From assembly GCA_009746045.1 (NCBI GenBank), contig RPFO01000154.1:1376167-1438921 (forward strand): a stretch of DNA of 62,755 nucleotides, written 5' to 3'. This stretch comes from Mesostigma viride. Its lineage: Eukaryota; Streptophyta; Mesostigmatophyceae; Mesostigmatales; Mesostigmataceae. A program made the translations under genes and the position numbers. How positions within the stretch are numbered: position 1 is the first letter of the stretch; every line of letters starts with the position of its first letter. The notes under the pieces are model-generated. The model saw nothing but the letters and a program-made list of their open reading frames with translations. It was not told where the DNA came from and did no database searches. Below are positions 42,565 through 53,914 of the stretch, in pieces.

Positions 42565-43490
42565 GACAGCGGCCCTGGCGGTTGGGCTCACCCACTCACC
42601 GCCACCCCTCTATCTCCTTGACGTACGGCTCTCGAGTCCTGTATCGGGACCGCGTCAAGCTGCTGGGCAGCCTGCTTCCCAGCTGCGAGGCTGATGTGGA
42701 CCATTGCATCTCCCTCGCCTGGCACGCTTTACGCCATTACCGGGCCCTGTGGCGCAAGCCCCTTGGCAAGATCGAGAAACAGGTCCTCGTCGATCCTTCC
42801 TGTTCTCATGAATGGGGCCGAGACGTGGACCCTCACCGCCGACCTGGCCCGCAAGCTGGACGGAGCGGTCACCAACATGCTGCGATCCATTTTCAGAGTA
42901 GGATATGCTGCTCATGTCCGCAATGAGGACCTTTACCTGGGCATGCCATATATCACCAGCACCATTAAGCTGCGGCGCCTGCAGCTCGTAGGGCACCTAG
43001 CTCGCACCAACCAGGTAGACACCTCACGTGGCCCTCCCGCGGGACTGCGACCAGCACAGCCTAGCTGGCCGGCACCTCCTGACGTGGGCCGGGCCCGGCC
43101 CGTGATGTTAGACGCCGCAAGGCCCGCATCTTCAAAGAACAGCTAGTAGAGGACATGGGGGGGCTAACCCTCTCCGTGATTTGGAAGAAGATGATAGACA
43201 AGGCCAAGTGCATGCATGGGCCCAGGTCATAGAGGACAACGAGCCCCCCCCCGTGGGGAAGCGCCCGCGTGTACAAACCCGCGGGAGGCACGCCAGACAG
43301 CTCCCCTAGGATAGCATGATGTTGTTTAGATAGATGTTGTAGTTAGTGATGTTGTTTATAGATAGATGTTGTACATGTAGGTAGCTGATGTAGATAGATT
43401 AGACCGGTAGGACTGTTTGCACCCATTCATCCATCCATCGGGGTTAATGCTCCGTGACTCCCCAACGGGAGCACGAGTCTAATTAATTAT
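42565..43490 (+). pseudogene. LINE (non-LTR) ORF2 3' fragment
   Basis: Two overlapping frames give the C-terminal part of a LINE reverse transcriptase: YRDRVKLLGSLLPSCEADVD, then LMNGAETWTLTADLARKLDG and a final TIKLRRLQLVGHLAR. These match the GxETW and RRLxWxGHxxR elements after the RT fingers of many plant and algal LINEs. Frame changes make it dead. It ends near 43490 in an AATTAATTA-type tail, as expected for a 5'-truncated LINE copy. Confidence 0.75.
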
Positions 43491-43539
43491 TTAATTAATT
43501 AATTTATGTACTTTAACACATCCGACATGCATGCCACCC

Positions 43540-44665
43540 ATCAAGATCCTGGAGCTCGTGTTTTATGCGGGTCGTACGCCTCCCTTCTTGACCTGTGCCG
43601 GCGCCTCCAAGCCCATCACCGCCTCCGCAATGGACCTGACGGGCGGTTTTCTCATCGCGGACCTGACTACCTGTCCAGCTGGTCCCGACCGCGCCTTCAG
43701 CTCGCCGCCCTCTTTACCATCAGGACTTCAGCGCTCTGCCGAAGATCTTTGGGTCCCCTCCCCGAATCCACCTTCCTCCTCCACCTCCACGAAGCCATCT
43801 CACAGCACGTGACGCCCCTAGCTGCAGATGTGGCAGCAATTGGCCGCACGCTGGCTGCTGAGCTCCCCATCATTTCCACCGCCACCTCCACCCGGCTCCT
43901 CGCCTACACCCCCCCCCCACTGCCTCCACCGACGCCATCACCGCACAGCTCCGTGACATCGACAAGCGCCTCCAGGACAACGCCATCGCCATCGAATGCC
44001 TGCAAAACACCGCAGGCATCACCGCCCAGGCGGTGAAGGACATTGCCGCCAAGCCAGCCCCCGCTGGCCTGGCTGGCGATGCTCCCCCCACCCAGACCTG
44101 CATGGCGGACATGCGTAAGCAACACACCACCTCCACCACCTCCGCCGTCGCAGCACAGCTCCAGCGGCAGACGCTTGACCTCCGCGAGGAGGCCGAGCTC
44201 GCCAAGCGCAGCCTCAACGTCATCGTCAAGAACTTCGACATGGAGGAAGGTGAGAATTCCGAGAAGCTTGCACGTGCGTTTGAGATCGAGAAATCCTTGG
44301 TCGCATGGGCCTTACTGGTGAGATAGAGCTGGTCGCCCACCGCCTTCCCCGCGCGCAGGGTAATGCAGGGGCGCCCCCGCTTCTTCTCACCTTTAATTAA
44401 GAACCCGGCGGACAAGCTAGATTTCTTTTCTCCGACGCCGCAAGCGGCTCGAGAATACTCACTTCACCCTGGACGACGACTTGACCCTGGCACAGCAACA
44501 ACGGCGACGGGAGCTATGCAGCCGACCTACCTCCAGCTCCGGCAGACCACGACGGGGAAGCCGGTGTACTGGAAGGGGGCGGCCATCTACGTCGGCGCCA
44601 CAAGCCCTGGCACGCGACCCCCGCGCGGCCGGCCGCCCCAGTGACCCCAGACGCCCCAGCTTAGG
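43540..44665 (+). pseudogene. LINE ORF1-like fragment
   Basis: A disordered Pro/Ala/Thr-rich part is followed by RQTLDLREEAELAKRSLNVI VKNFD, the start of the LINE ORF1p RNA-binding domain. After a frame change, HFTLDDDLTLAQQQRRREL corresponds to its C-terminal domain. It begins only after the tail of the preceding LINE fragment, so it is a separate insertion. No intact frame. Confidence 0.55.
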
Positions 44666-44669
44666 GGAA

Positions 44670-45660
44670 TACAGCAGTGGTAGTGTAGAATAGATAGACC
44701 GTGGCCTTGTACATGCAAATCAGAAAATTGTACATGCGCGCCTACTACAGGCACTATACCAGCTGATTCAAGAGCATTATTTAGTCATGTGCATGTGTGC
44801 CCACATGTGATGTGCCACACACCAGATGCTGCCTAGCTTTATTTATTTAGTTATGCTGTCCATGTTGCACACAATTTAATTTTCCGAAGAAGTCAGATTT
44901 ATAGGAGCGCTGACAGGGGCAACAATGCATGTCGTGGATTTAATCGCTTTTGCGCCATTTCTTGCAGCTTTATGACTTCCCTTGGGCGGAGCGACATTGT
45001 CCTGCGCTGGTTGTCTCTTTGATAAGCTGCGACCAGGGCTAGCCGCCGATGTCTTAGGTGTGCCCGGGGTGCGGGAGAACCAACATCTACTGGTTTCTAT
45101 GAAGTGGGCGTCCCCAACATCTACTGCTCCAACCTAGGGCCATTGCTGGTACTTTTGACGTCATGAAAGCAGCGTTTTGGACTAGTGGAATATGATTTTA
45201 CAGCATAAAAAGTCCATTTTATCATGAATGAACATGGCCAACAACCCCAAGTGCCCCTAAATTTCTCAATATTTGTAGAGAAATGCTACTTCTCATAATT
45301 AAAACCTGCACAAATGCACAATTTGGGGCATGCATGTGAAAGTTTGAAGTACAAATTCACAATGAGGTTTTACATTTTTCAATTATTAATGGTATCTCAT
45401 TCTTCAATCAATCAATTTGCAATCGTCCAAACAATTTATTCATTTCATACATGTCCGAATATGTTGAAAGAACACATGCAAGTGCTCAATCAGCGTGGAC
45501 CCCCTTGGACGCGCCCCACCATATATACATTGGACACGTCACCCCAACTACTAAACTGCCCAAAGTCACGGTAACTGATCCAACTACTATGTACATCTGC
45601 ATTTCTCCACGTTGCGGTGGGCAATTACGTGCAAAACGCGATTTCGTGCAAAGTCCTCGC
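44670..45660. other. Gene-free AT-rich spacer
   Basis: I find no convincing ORF, RNA gene or repeat here. It separates the LINE fragments from the 3' end of the large minus-strand gene. Confidence 0.5.
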
Positions 45661-45663
45661 CCA

Positions 45664-46358
45664 TCATCGCTTGCCAGGTCGATATGAAGGAATGTTGTCC
45701 CAGCTGGCGCCTTCCTTCAGGAGAGTAACATGTTCTCTAGCGAACTTCAGAGGGAAACGAAACTTTTGCTCGCACTCATTACTCCAACCGAGGTCGTGCC
45801 CTTCATCAAACCATCTGAACACCACCTTCTCCCTCTCTTTGCCCAGGAGGGTGCCAAAGAGCGGAAAATCTTCCTTCTTGGGGTACTTGTGCTCCCAGTT
45901 TATGCACACCTCGTCTACCCATTTCGAACTCCAACCTCCGCGACTCAGTTTCGCGCCATCCATAAAGCGCATCCGGACGTCCGGCCGAACGTCCCTGATT
46001 CGGTTTTCGGCCGTCGCATCTCTGCCCTGACCACCACCCTTCTGCGGCTGTGCAGGTTCGTCGGCACCCTCCGTCTCCTGCCCCGCCCCTCGCCTGCCCC
46101 CTCCCCGACGTTTTGCCTTCTGCCCCTGCGCAGCCGCCGCCTCTGCCATCAACTCTTCGTACGTTTTTTCTGGCTGACCGCACGGTAAGGCTGGTGCGTG
46201 AGTTGGTGCGTTGGGTGGGAGCTCGTCCCCTCCCGCCCCCGGTTGTGCAACTGGTTCGCCGACCGCGGCCTGGCCAACAACACGGCCGGCCTCTCTGGAC
46301 ACAGTCCCAGACGCGGATCCACGGGGAAACCGAACTGGAGTTTCTTCTTCGCCTTTCC
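45664..46358 (-). CDS. Large gene, last exon
   Basis: It joins in phase to exon 7 and reads KGEEETPVRFPRGSASG..., a basic tract QKAKRRGGGRRGAG, then a compact C-terminal domain with tryptophans (GGWSSKWVDEVCINWEHKY, VVFRWFDEGHDLGW). Ends GKR and stop. No family recognised. Confidence 0.6.
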
Positions 46359-47512
46359 CTGCACGTAAGCACATGCCAATTAACATGAATACGGAAGGGT
46401 CGTGTGAGAAATCAATGAAGCCATGGACTGATGCAAAAAAACTTATGTAGAAATATATATTAAGGTACTTATTAAACTCGTTTATTGAAAATGAAATTTA
46501 CCGGCCGAATGTACCGTTGGAGCGTGGAAGGGCATCCTTGGTCGATCGAAGGGCTCCATCAATGCGGTATAGTGTCCGGCCGATGTCCCTGGCGGCGCCT
46601 CAACATCGACCACCTCAGTCGGGCGCATCAATCCGGCAAACGCCGGCCCTCCACCTGAGACTTTCGGCGGACCCTCCACGTTACGAGCCTCCAATACCCT
46701 CTTCTGCAGTGGGGTGCTCGCAACAAAATCCGTGTCAGCCGACGGCTCCGGATCGTCATCCTCATTCAGCAGTATCGTGTTCGGGCATTGCTCCATCCCC
46801 GTCGAGCGGGGGGGCAAAGTCATCACAACCGTCCTTCCTGACGACGGTACGGGATCGTCACCCAGACCCAAAGAAACCGAGGCGAGGGCGGGGGTCCCCT
46901 CAACCGGGGGTCCCCATGAATCCTGACGAGGCCTCATTCCCACCTGTTGGACACGACCGCCTCCCGTAAATCGGGAACGCCCGCCGGCGCTACCAGTAAC
47001 AGGCCGCGAGCCTGCTTCCTGCTGGCGATCCCCATCCTCATCACAGATACGCCCGCCGGCGTTTCCAGTAACAGGCCGCGAGCCTCCTTCCTGCTGGCGA
47101 TCCCCCTCCTCATCACAGATACGCCCGCCGGCGTTTCCAGTAACAGGCCGCGAGCCTCCCTCCCGCTGGCGATCCCCCTCCTCATCACAGATACGCCCGC
47201 CGGCGTTTCCAACGACAGGCCTCGAGTCTCCTTCACCAGCACGCTGGCGCTTACCTCCCCCCCTTTTGTCTTCATCCCCCCCATTGTCTCCTCCCGCGAG
47301 CCTCCATCATCCCGACTGCGCTTTTTCCCTCCCCTTCCATCTCCTCCCCCGTCCCTCTCCCCCTCCCCCTCCTCCCTCCTCCCCATCCCCATCCCCTTTC
47401 TCCCCCTCCGCCTGCCCCCCACCCACCCCGGGCGGGTGCCCCTCAGCAATATCCTCCTCCCCCTCTTCCTCCTCCCCCTCTTCCTCCTCGTAAACCTCTT
47501 CCTTCTCCGAGC

Positions 47513-47565
<53 letters not shown>

Positions 47566-50500
47566 GAATGATGATCCCCGTCGTCTTCGTCGTCCACGAC
47601 CACGGCAAAGTCCATGTCGACGTCTTGCCACCCATCTTCAAGAAGCCGATATTTGATAAGTCGGACCAGGCGCTTCCACCGGCGGATATGGGCGGGTAAC
47701 CCGAACACCAGCAGAACTCTGGAGGGTCCCTTCAACAGGGCCTTGGTGATCTGGTCAACCACATCCCACGCGGCATACCTCAAACGGGAGGAGGGTAAGG
47801 GTATCTGGCTGTCGACCGGAATACAGTCTTGATCCCACTCGCGCAGGTTCCTCCACTTCTCGTTGCTGTCAGCTGTCAGGTCCAGCACAGCAAACGCCTG
47901 GTCCTTCAGCTTCCCAGGAAGGTCTTCAGACCCCGTGTACAACTCGTCCACCACCTTCGTCACCACCAGATCCTTTCTTTTTTCGTTTTCCTTCCATGTC
48001 ATTGTCCTGTATGCGATCCAGTCGGGTCCCATCTTCACCCCGTCCCAATAGGTGAAGGCTTCCAGCCTGTCCCACCACCCCCTCTTGGCCTTGGCAGTCC
48101 CCTCCTCCTTAGCCGCCGCCTGCACCTCCTCCTCCGCCGCCGCCTCCTGCTGTGGCACACCCAGCAGATGTTTGGTCTTCACCCCCAAATCGTCATACAA
48201 ATGACGGGGGTGGGAAGCGAGCAGCCCTCTCGGGAACTTCCAGTCCTTCTGGTCGACCACTTTCCTTTTAGCCGGCGGAAGGTCCCTCAGCGTGAGAATG
48301 ATCGCCCTCGTGGCCGTGACGATCACCCGCCAAAAGTCTCTGGTCAGGCGGCAGTCGGCGATGAACTTGTCGAGGTCCGTGGCGACGGTGCCCTTCAGCT
48401 TCACGCCAAACACGTGCTCCCTCACCAATACGGGGTCGAAAGTCCCGTTTAGTTGTTTGCAAGCGGCCATCAGCTCGGGGTTCTCCAGGAACTTGATGTG
48501 GGCGAATTGCTTTGCCGCCTCTATCAAATTCTTGGCGACTTCCATTATTTTTATCAGGTTGCTGGGAGGGGCCTCACAGGACATGATCGGCGCTTGGATC
48601 AGGCTGTCGAAGTACTGGAAACTCGCAAGTTCCCGATGCGCGGTGAAAATGGACAGTTCGTGCGCCTTGTCTTTAGGGCGCGTGTCAAGGAAGTCTTGCC
48701 GAGCCGCGATATCCTGTGCGATCGCCGGCTTGCCGTCGACAGCGGGCTTCAAAGGGTCCTCACACCAGAACAGCCAGCGCTGCATGAAGTTCTTCTGGTC
48801 CGGCCCCCACTTGTCCGTCTCTTCAGCCCCTCCTGCCTTGTCGCCTGCGCCGTCCCCTTCGGCCTTGGCTTGCTCTCCTTTCTGCCAAAAGGGCTTCACA
48901 ATCGCCCAGATCTTGCCGTACAGAGGAGTTGGGAGAGACACGCCCTTCCCTCTCTTGACGGGTCCATATGCCTGGTAGGCCCGGTGCACATCCCCCAGCG
49001 CTGAGCCCCACGTTGCCTTGGCTTGGGCTGTGTCCTCGGCGTTCATGGCGTTCCCGAGCTGCCTGACAACTTCGATCATCTTGCCGACTTGTTCGGTAAC
49101 CTGCATCCCCGTAGGGCAACAACGCGCAGAGACACATCGACAGTCCTCCCAAATAAGCACAACTCAACTGAGAACAAGAATACGACTGACAGAAACGCCG
49201 GCGGTCGCATCTTGACCAAAATATGGCATGCTAAGGTGGAACATGAAAACCCCTTATAGAAACGCCGGCGGTCGCATCTTGACCGAACTAATGGCATACT
49301 GAAATTAACACAAGAAAACCACTTATAGAAACGCCGGCGGTCGCAACCTGGCTTACCTTCTGTTCACGGATCTGCCACCAGGTCGGCAGGATGGTCTCAC
49401 CCTTGAGCATCTGCACGTCCACCCCCCCGAAATTCGTCCAATCAGTTGCCCACTCCTCCAGCTTCGCCGCGGCCACGGTCTTCGTGACCTCCTGCTCCTT
49501 CCCTCCCCGCGCAACGACCCTGAGCTTTTCCGCCTTCATGAAACCATTCAGCATTGCCTGGTACCACACAGATCTTTGGTCCACCGTCATATTGTCGGTG
49601 ACCAGTTCGAATTTCACCGATTTGATGAGTGTGGTAAAGTGGTTCCCGTCCAGCACGAGAAAGCCGCAAATGGCTGGCGGCAACGGTGTCTTCTTCTCGA
49701 GTGGAGCCATCTCCCAGGCGGACTTGCACAAACTGTCCAAAAGCGCGGCCTTTCTCACGTCCACGGGCTTAAGTGAGTCCAGAATATCGGCCGGTCCTGT
49801 CAGAACCGCGGTGGAAGCAGCTTCGGCCATTCCCTTGGCCGAGCTCGTTCGCAGGTAGATATCAATCTCTTTGTCAGTCATTGCGCGAGCGTAGCCAGCC
49901 TTCATTGTCCGTGCCCCCCCATCTCCCCGAAGAGTTGCGCGAGCTGACGCTGGGTGCCTTCCTTTTTCATCCAGTCATGAAAACTGTTGGGGCACCGGTC
50001 AGCCAAAAACTGGAACGAGTACCGCCACACAGGAATCACCAGCTTGTCGTGGCCGTAGTCGGACTCCGAGTTTGCAAAAATGGTGGCGTTCTGCTCGGCT
50101 CTAGACAGATGCAAGTCTCGTGCGAGGAGCTTCTGAGGCCCCACGAACAGGTTCCTTGTCCACACCCGATTTCGATGCACCAAGGCTTTGGACATCTCAT
50201 CGAGGTCCCGAGGCTGAACGGCAAGCTGCTTCCGCAACCGTTTGCCCTTCGCGATCTCATCGTTCACATCCAGGATGTCATCATCATCCTGCGACACCGG
50301 GGACTTCTCCCATTTCTCAAGCAGAGACACGGGAGCATCCGCAACCTCCACCTCCTTTCCTTTCCCCTTTCCCTTCAGCGCCTTCCCCTTGTAGGTCGCA
50401 AGTGCTTCGGAGAGTCCCTTCTGGTGTTCGTCGACGGCAGCAGTCCACGTACTATCTATTTTCATGTTCTCGCGGCGCGCGTGCTGGTCGAGGCTGATTG

Positions 50501-52677
50501 AGTACAGGATGGCCGCGTGGGTCGCCCTCTCGGCCTGCACGTACTGCGTTGATGCGAAAAAATCAGGAAAGCATAACCAAAAGGAATAAAGTAAATGCCG
50601 ATTGAGAAACGCCGGCCGTCGCAACCTACATGAAACCTGAACCTCAACATCAAAGCCCCCCTCACGACAGAGGTATACTTACCTCGTTCCCCTTAACAAT
50701 GATATGAAAAAATCAGGAAAGCATAACCGAAAGGAATAAAGTAAATGTCACACTTGAGAAACGCCGGCCGTCGCAACCTAGATGAAACCTAAACCTCAAG
50801 ATCAGAGCCCCCCTCACAACAGAGGTACACTTGGCTCATTTCCCTCAACGATGCGAAATCAGGAAAGGAAGTAAGTGTTAGTCAAAAGGAAGTAAGTGTC
50901 ACACTTGAGAAACGCCGGCCGTCGCAACCTACATGAAACCTGGACCTCAAGAACAAAGCCCCCCTCACAACAGAGGTAGACTTACCTCATTCCCCTCAAC
51001 CGCTGCTGCTTCAGCCGCTTTCTTCGACCCCTTCGCGATCTTCGGAGACTTGTCCCGGCGGGCATCGTGTTCCTTCAACATCTTGATCAGAGTCTTGGCG
51101 TCCGCCATCGTCACCGTCTTCAGTTTACACTTCCTCTCCTTCCCTTTGCCCTCGAACAGGTTCTCCTCCATCCACTTTATCAAGGCCTTGGCGCTCGGGA
51201 TCTCCTCAGGCTGTGTGGCGCCATCGGGCGCGCACGCATTCTTCACGATCAACTCAGCGACTTGATGGAGAGTCATCATCTGGTTCCGTACCTCAGGTGG
51301 GGCTGTTTCCGTTCTCACCTCGGCCACAACCCACTTTGCCAACTTCTTCAGTTGATAAGCATCCGCTTGCTCCTTAAAGCGTGTCATTTTCGCAGTATCG
51401 CCGTCGCTTCCACCCGCGCCCTCTGACACAGGCTCACCGACAGCGATAGCCCCCTCTCCCTGGAGATTTGCCCCACCCTGACGACCGGCTTCCTGCAAGA
51501 ACATTATCAACGGAAGATTTTTAATGTAAGAAAAGTGTAGAGAAACGCCGGCCGTCGTAACTCTGTCAATTGAGGACGAACCTAAACTTTCAATTTGTAA
51601 GTCAACGGTAACTTACCCTTCCCCCCTCTGCAGTGGAACCACCGTAAGATCCACTTCCCCTCCTGTCACCGCCCTCTTGCTGCTCGAACGGACTTCCCTG
51701 TAAAAATAGCAAACGCGATTGTCCATTCACAAGAAAAAAATTACTACAAAAATAAACAAGGATATACGCACGCAAACCTTTTCAATACAAGTAAACCGGA
51801 GAGGAATCTGACGCACTCATGTACCTGGGTGCTTCCCGCCATTGAGCGGGCTTCTCTTGCACCAACATCCTCTTGCCGGCCCTGCGAACATTTCAACGGA
51901 AAGTAAAAATCCGCTTAGTTGTCGGAAATGACATGTCTGGCGAATATTGCAAAAAAATGCGTATTGTATTTCACGACATCAATTTAATGGGCGGAGACTT
52001 ACGAAGATCGGCCCGCCACCTTCCAAATTGCCCAGCGTCATATCGAAAACATCGAGGACTTCCCCTCCATCGACCCCCTTCCCCCTTCCCCTCTGCCGCG
52101 GCGGGGGCATATCGCCCGTCGCGACCGGCTTGGAAGTCGCGGGGGGATCCCTTGCGGTTGAGGGCACTGCGGCCGACTCGTGCACACTCTCCCCCCTCTT
52201 TTGGGCTACTGCGGCAGGCGCGGCATGGGAGGGCGCGGCGGCTACTGTCTCTGGCGCATTCTGAGCCAACCGACGCAACCTTAGCTCCTGCTGGAGCAGG
52301 GTTTCGAAACGAGGCATGAATGTGCGCTTGGAGGTATAAGGCACCTTGGCGACTTCAGGTTTGTCATTAAGGATGTCTTGGTACAGCGCGAATTGCTGTT
52401 CACGAGTGCCATTCGCGAGTCGCTCAAACCGCTCAATCTGAATCCGCTTAACCGGATCGTCCACCATCTCAAGACCACCGTGGTACTCATCCTTCCCAGT
52501 GACCGCGGCAAAGCTGACACCAGATTCCACCATTGGGGGCGGCGTGCCCTCCCTTGCACGCTTGTGAGGAGGCTGTTGTGGGGAGGCGCCTTGGGCCTGA
52601 ACTGGTTGCCCTTCTGACCCTTCCCCCCTAGGGGGAGAGTCGCCGACCACCTGCGATGTAGGGCCGCCCTTTTCCAT
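45664..52677 (-). CDS. Large eight-exon gene of unknown function (about 1,770 aa)
   Basis: Exons in gene order: 52677-52003, 51881-51825, 51697-51617, 51492-50986, 50543-49357, 49100-47427 (end approximate), 46943-46502, 46358-45664. Introns are GT-AG, nearly all in phase 0, and the last (phase 1) also fits, which strongly supports one gene. The ATG at 52677 directly follows TTGCAG. Content: a Pro/Gln-rich N-terminus with the basic cluster KRAREG; a Lys-rich helical exon 4; a long helical central part (exons 5-6) with charged segments such as YIKKIV-like helices and WDRLEAFTYWDGVKMGPDWI; a run of 17 aspartates; and a Gly/Lys-rich tail ending in a conserved-looking domain (WVDEVCINWEHKYPKKEDF). 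No enzyme motif or family is recognised. Exon 5 needs one extra G at a 7-G run (49914-49920) to stay open. Confidence 0.65.
46502..46943 (-). CDS. Large gene, exon 7
   Basis: It starts VGMRPRQDSWGPPVEG after CAACAG and ends HSAG at GTAAAT. 442 bp, leaving phase 1. Proline-rich, acidic and probably disordered (LNEDDDPEPSADTDF). Confidence 0.55.
46944..47426 (-). repeat. Intron with four 72-bp repeats carrying the GCCGGCG motif
   Basis: Between about 46975 and 47235, four units of 72 bp carry CGCCCGCCGGCGTTTCCAGT and GCCGCGAGCCTCCTTCC. The GGAAACGCCGGCGGGCG core is the spacer motif found elsewhere in this cluster, but in reverse orientation relative to the gene. The open frame through it is a repeat artefact. 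Confidence 0.55.
47427..49100 (-). CDS. Large gene, exon 6 with poly-aspartate
   Basis: 558 codons, from VTEQVGKMIEVVRQLG to about GHPPG. The middle is the best protein-like part of the gene (FGVKLKGTVATDLDKFIADC, LRYAAWDVVDQITKALLKGP). It ends in a 17-Asp run coded by an (ATC)n microsatellite and Glu-rich sequence. The donor GTGGGT at 47426 is my best phase-0 choice and is not certain. Confidence 0.6.
49357..50543 (-). CDS. Large gene, exon 5 (with one-base frame break)
   Basis: It starts YVQAERATHAAILYSISL and ends WWQIREQK before GTAAGC. The length is 1187 bp, one short of 396 codons. The frame breaks at ATGGGGGGGCAC: upstream codons end in a stop at 49902, while the continuation is open from the other side. 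One more G would restore both the frame and the phase. Hydrophilic and helical; no family recognised. Confidence 0.6.
50986..51492 (-). CDS. Large gene, exon 4
   Basis: 169 codons, EAGRQGGANLQGEG... to AAAVEGNE. Mostly helical, with KKLAKWVVAEVRTE, SAKALIKWMEENLF and a lysine-rich end (KSPKIAKGSKKAAEA). It may be a DNA- or RNA-contacting region; this is inference from charge only. Confidence 0.65.
51617..51881 (-). CDS. Large gene, exons 2 and 3
   Basis: Exon 2 (51881-51825) is 19 codons, GRQEDVGAREARSMAGSTQ. Exon 3 (51697-51617) is 27 codons, from GSPFEQQEGG to TAEGGR. Both are exact multiples of three with CAG acceptors and GTACAT or GTAAGT donors. They encode a disordered linker. The 127-bp intron between them has no repeated motif. 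Confidence 0.6.
52003..52677 (-). CDS. Large gene, exon 1
   Basis: 225 codons, MEKGGPTSQVVGDSPPRG... to GGGPIF, donor GTAAGT. It contains a nuclear-localisation-like PHKRAREG and the segment RIQIERFERLANGTREQQFA, predicted helical. The preceding CAG could be a true intron acceptor joining the ORF at 52945-53634, since both are phase 0. Confidence 0.6.
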
Positions 52678-52944
52678 CTGCAACACAAAACAAAAAAATT
52701 GGAAAAAACATACGAGTCAGCAGGAAGATGCGCCCCACGTCGCAACTCAATACAAAAAATGCATCATTATGTCAAGGTACAAACAACGTTATAATTCAGA
52801 ATGAACAGAGATTCATAACAAGAGAACGACGCACTAAAAGATGCGACCGCCGTCGCAACTTTCGTCAATTCACTCTCTATACAAACAACTCTATGTCCCT
52901 CATAAAGAATCAATTGGCAAGGAAATGCAAAAAAATTCCGTTAC

Positions 52945-53634
52945 CACCTCCGTCGACCCATAAGTGGTTCGCGAATGGGAAATCGCTGCTGATTTTCGGT
53001 CGAGCCCTTCACGGTATTTTCGAAATCTCGAGGCAAGGTTGCGCGGAAGAGGGCCCCCCTCAATCATGCGTGCGATCGGACTGGCCATGGAAACGGATAC
53101 CTGGTTCCTGGACTGCCTTGCACGGTCAACCATCTTGAAACTTCCCCGGAGAAGGAAATCAGACGTCAGACGGTTGAATATGCGAACGTCAAGATTTGAC
53201 CAACCCATCATCCATTCCACCACCTTCTCCGCGGCATCATGGAAGACCTGCCTCTCATCCGCCACTCCTCGAGACCCAAACACACAATCGGCCGTGTTAT
53301 CGTCGTGCCTCTTAAGGCGAATGTTCACGTCCTCTTTGTCATCATCCATTTCCGACAGCCGAATTACAGCCCTTTTGGCTCCGTCCACTCCATCCTCAAG
53401 AAGGACGTCCATCTGCGCCCCTCCCACACAATTGTTGTCAACGTATTGTTGCAAATGACGGGAAATCATGTCCTTTCCAAAAGCTACGATGTGTTCCCCA
53501 CACAGACCCATGTCGGTAATTGACAGCTTTTTACATTTCCTATCCCGGCACTTCTTTTCGGGATCCTTCTCAAAAATCCGGAAAACAGCGTCCTGATATG
53601 GACGTCCCCTTATGTCGACCGTCAGACTGGACAT
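52945..53634 (-). CDS. Cysteine-containing protein, possibly the first exon of the large gene
   Basis: It starts at an ATG directly after TTTCGCAG: MSSLTVDIRGRPYQDAVF. Residues 25-50 hold a possible zinc site KKCRDRKCKKLSITDMGLC with GEH after it (Cys-x4-Cys-x9-Cys-x2-His), similar to KCDVSTCKK...LYCRKH in the next gene upstream. The rest is helical, with RHLQQYVDNN, EKVVEWMMGWSNLDVRI and SRFRKYREGL. The frame is open to 52900, but a GTAACG or GTGGTA donor near 52945 would splice in phase 0 to the large gene. Function unknown. Confidence 0.5.
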
Positions 53635-53914
53635 CTGCGAAACCAGAACATACCGGCCGCGAGTAGTTTATATTATTAAAAAAAACTGGCATTTATTAAG
53701 TCATCTTCATCTATTTATGCGAGCTAAAATTTGAAGAAAATGCAACAAAGAAACGCCCTGGGGCGCAACTTCCTCAACAACCACTTTCTACGTACAAACG
53801 AATGGCAATCACATCGACTACGATTGTCACTACATACGAATGTCCAGACAATATAATGTGTATGTAGAGGGGGGGCATTCAAGACCAGAGAAACGCCGGC
53901 GGGCGCAACTCATA

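Noticed and set aside
47829-49004. Plus-strand frames of 150-230 codons opposite the large gene
   Set aside because: They overlap exon 6 in antisense, lack splice support, and have the composition expected of a shadow frame.
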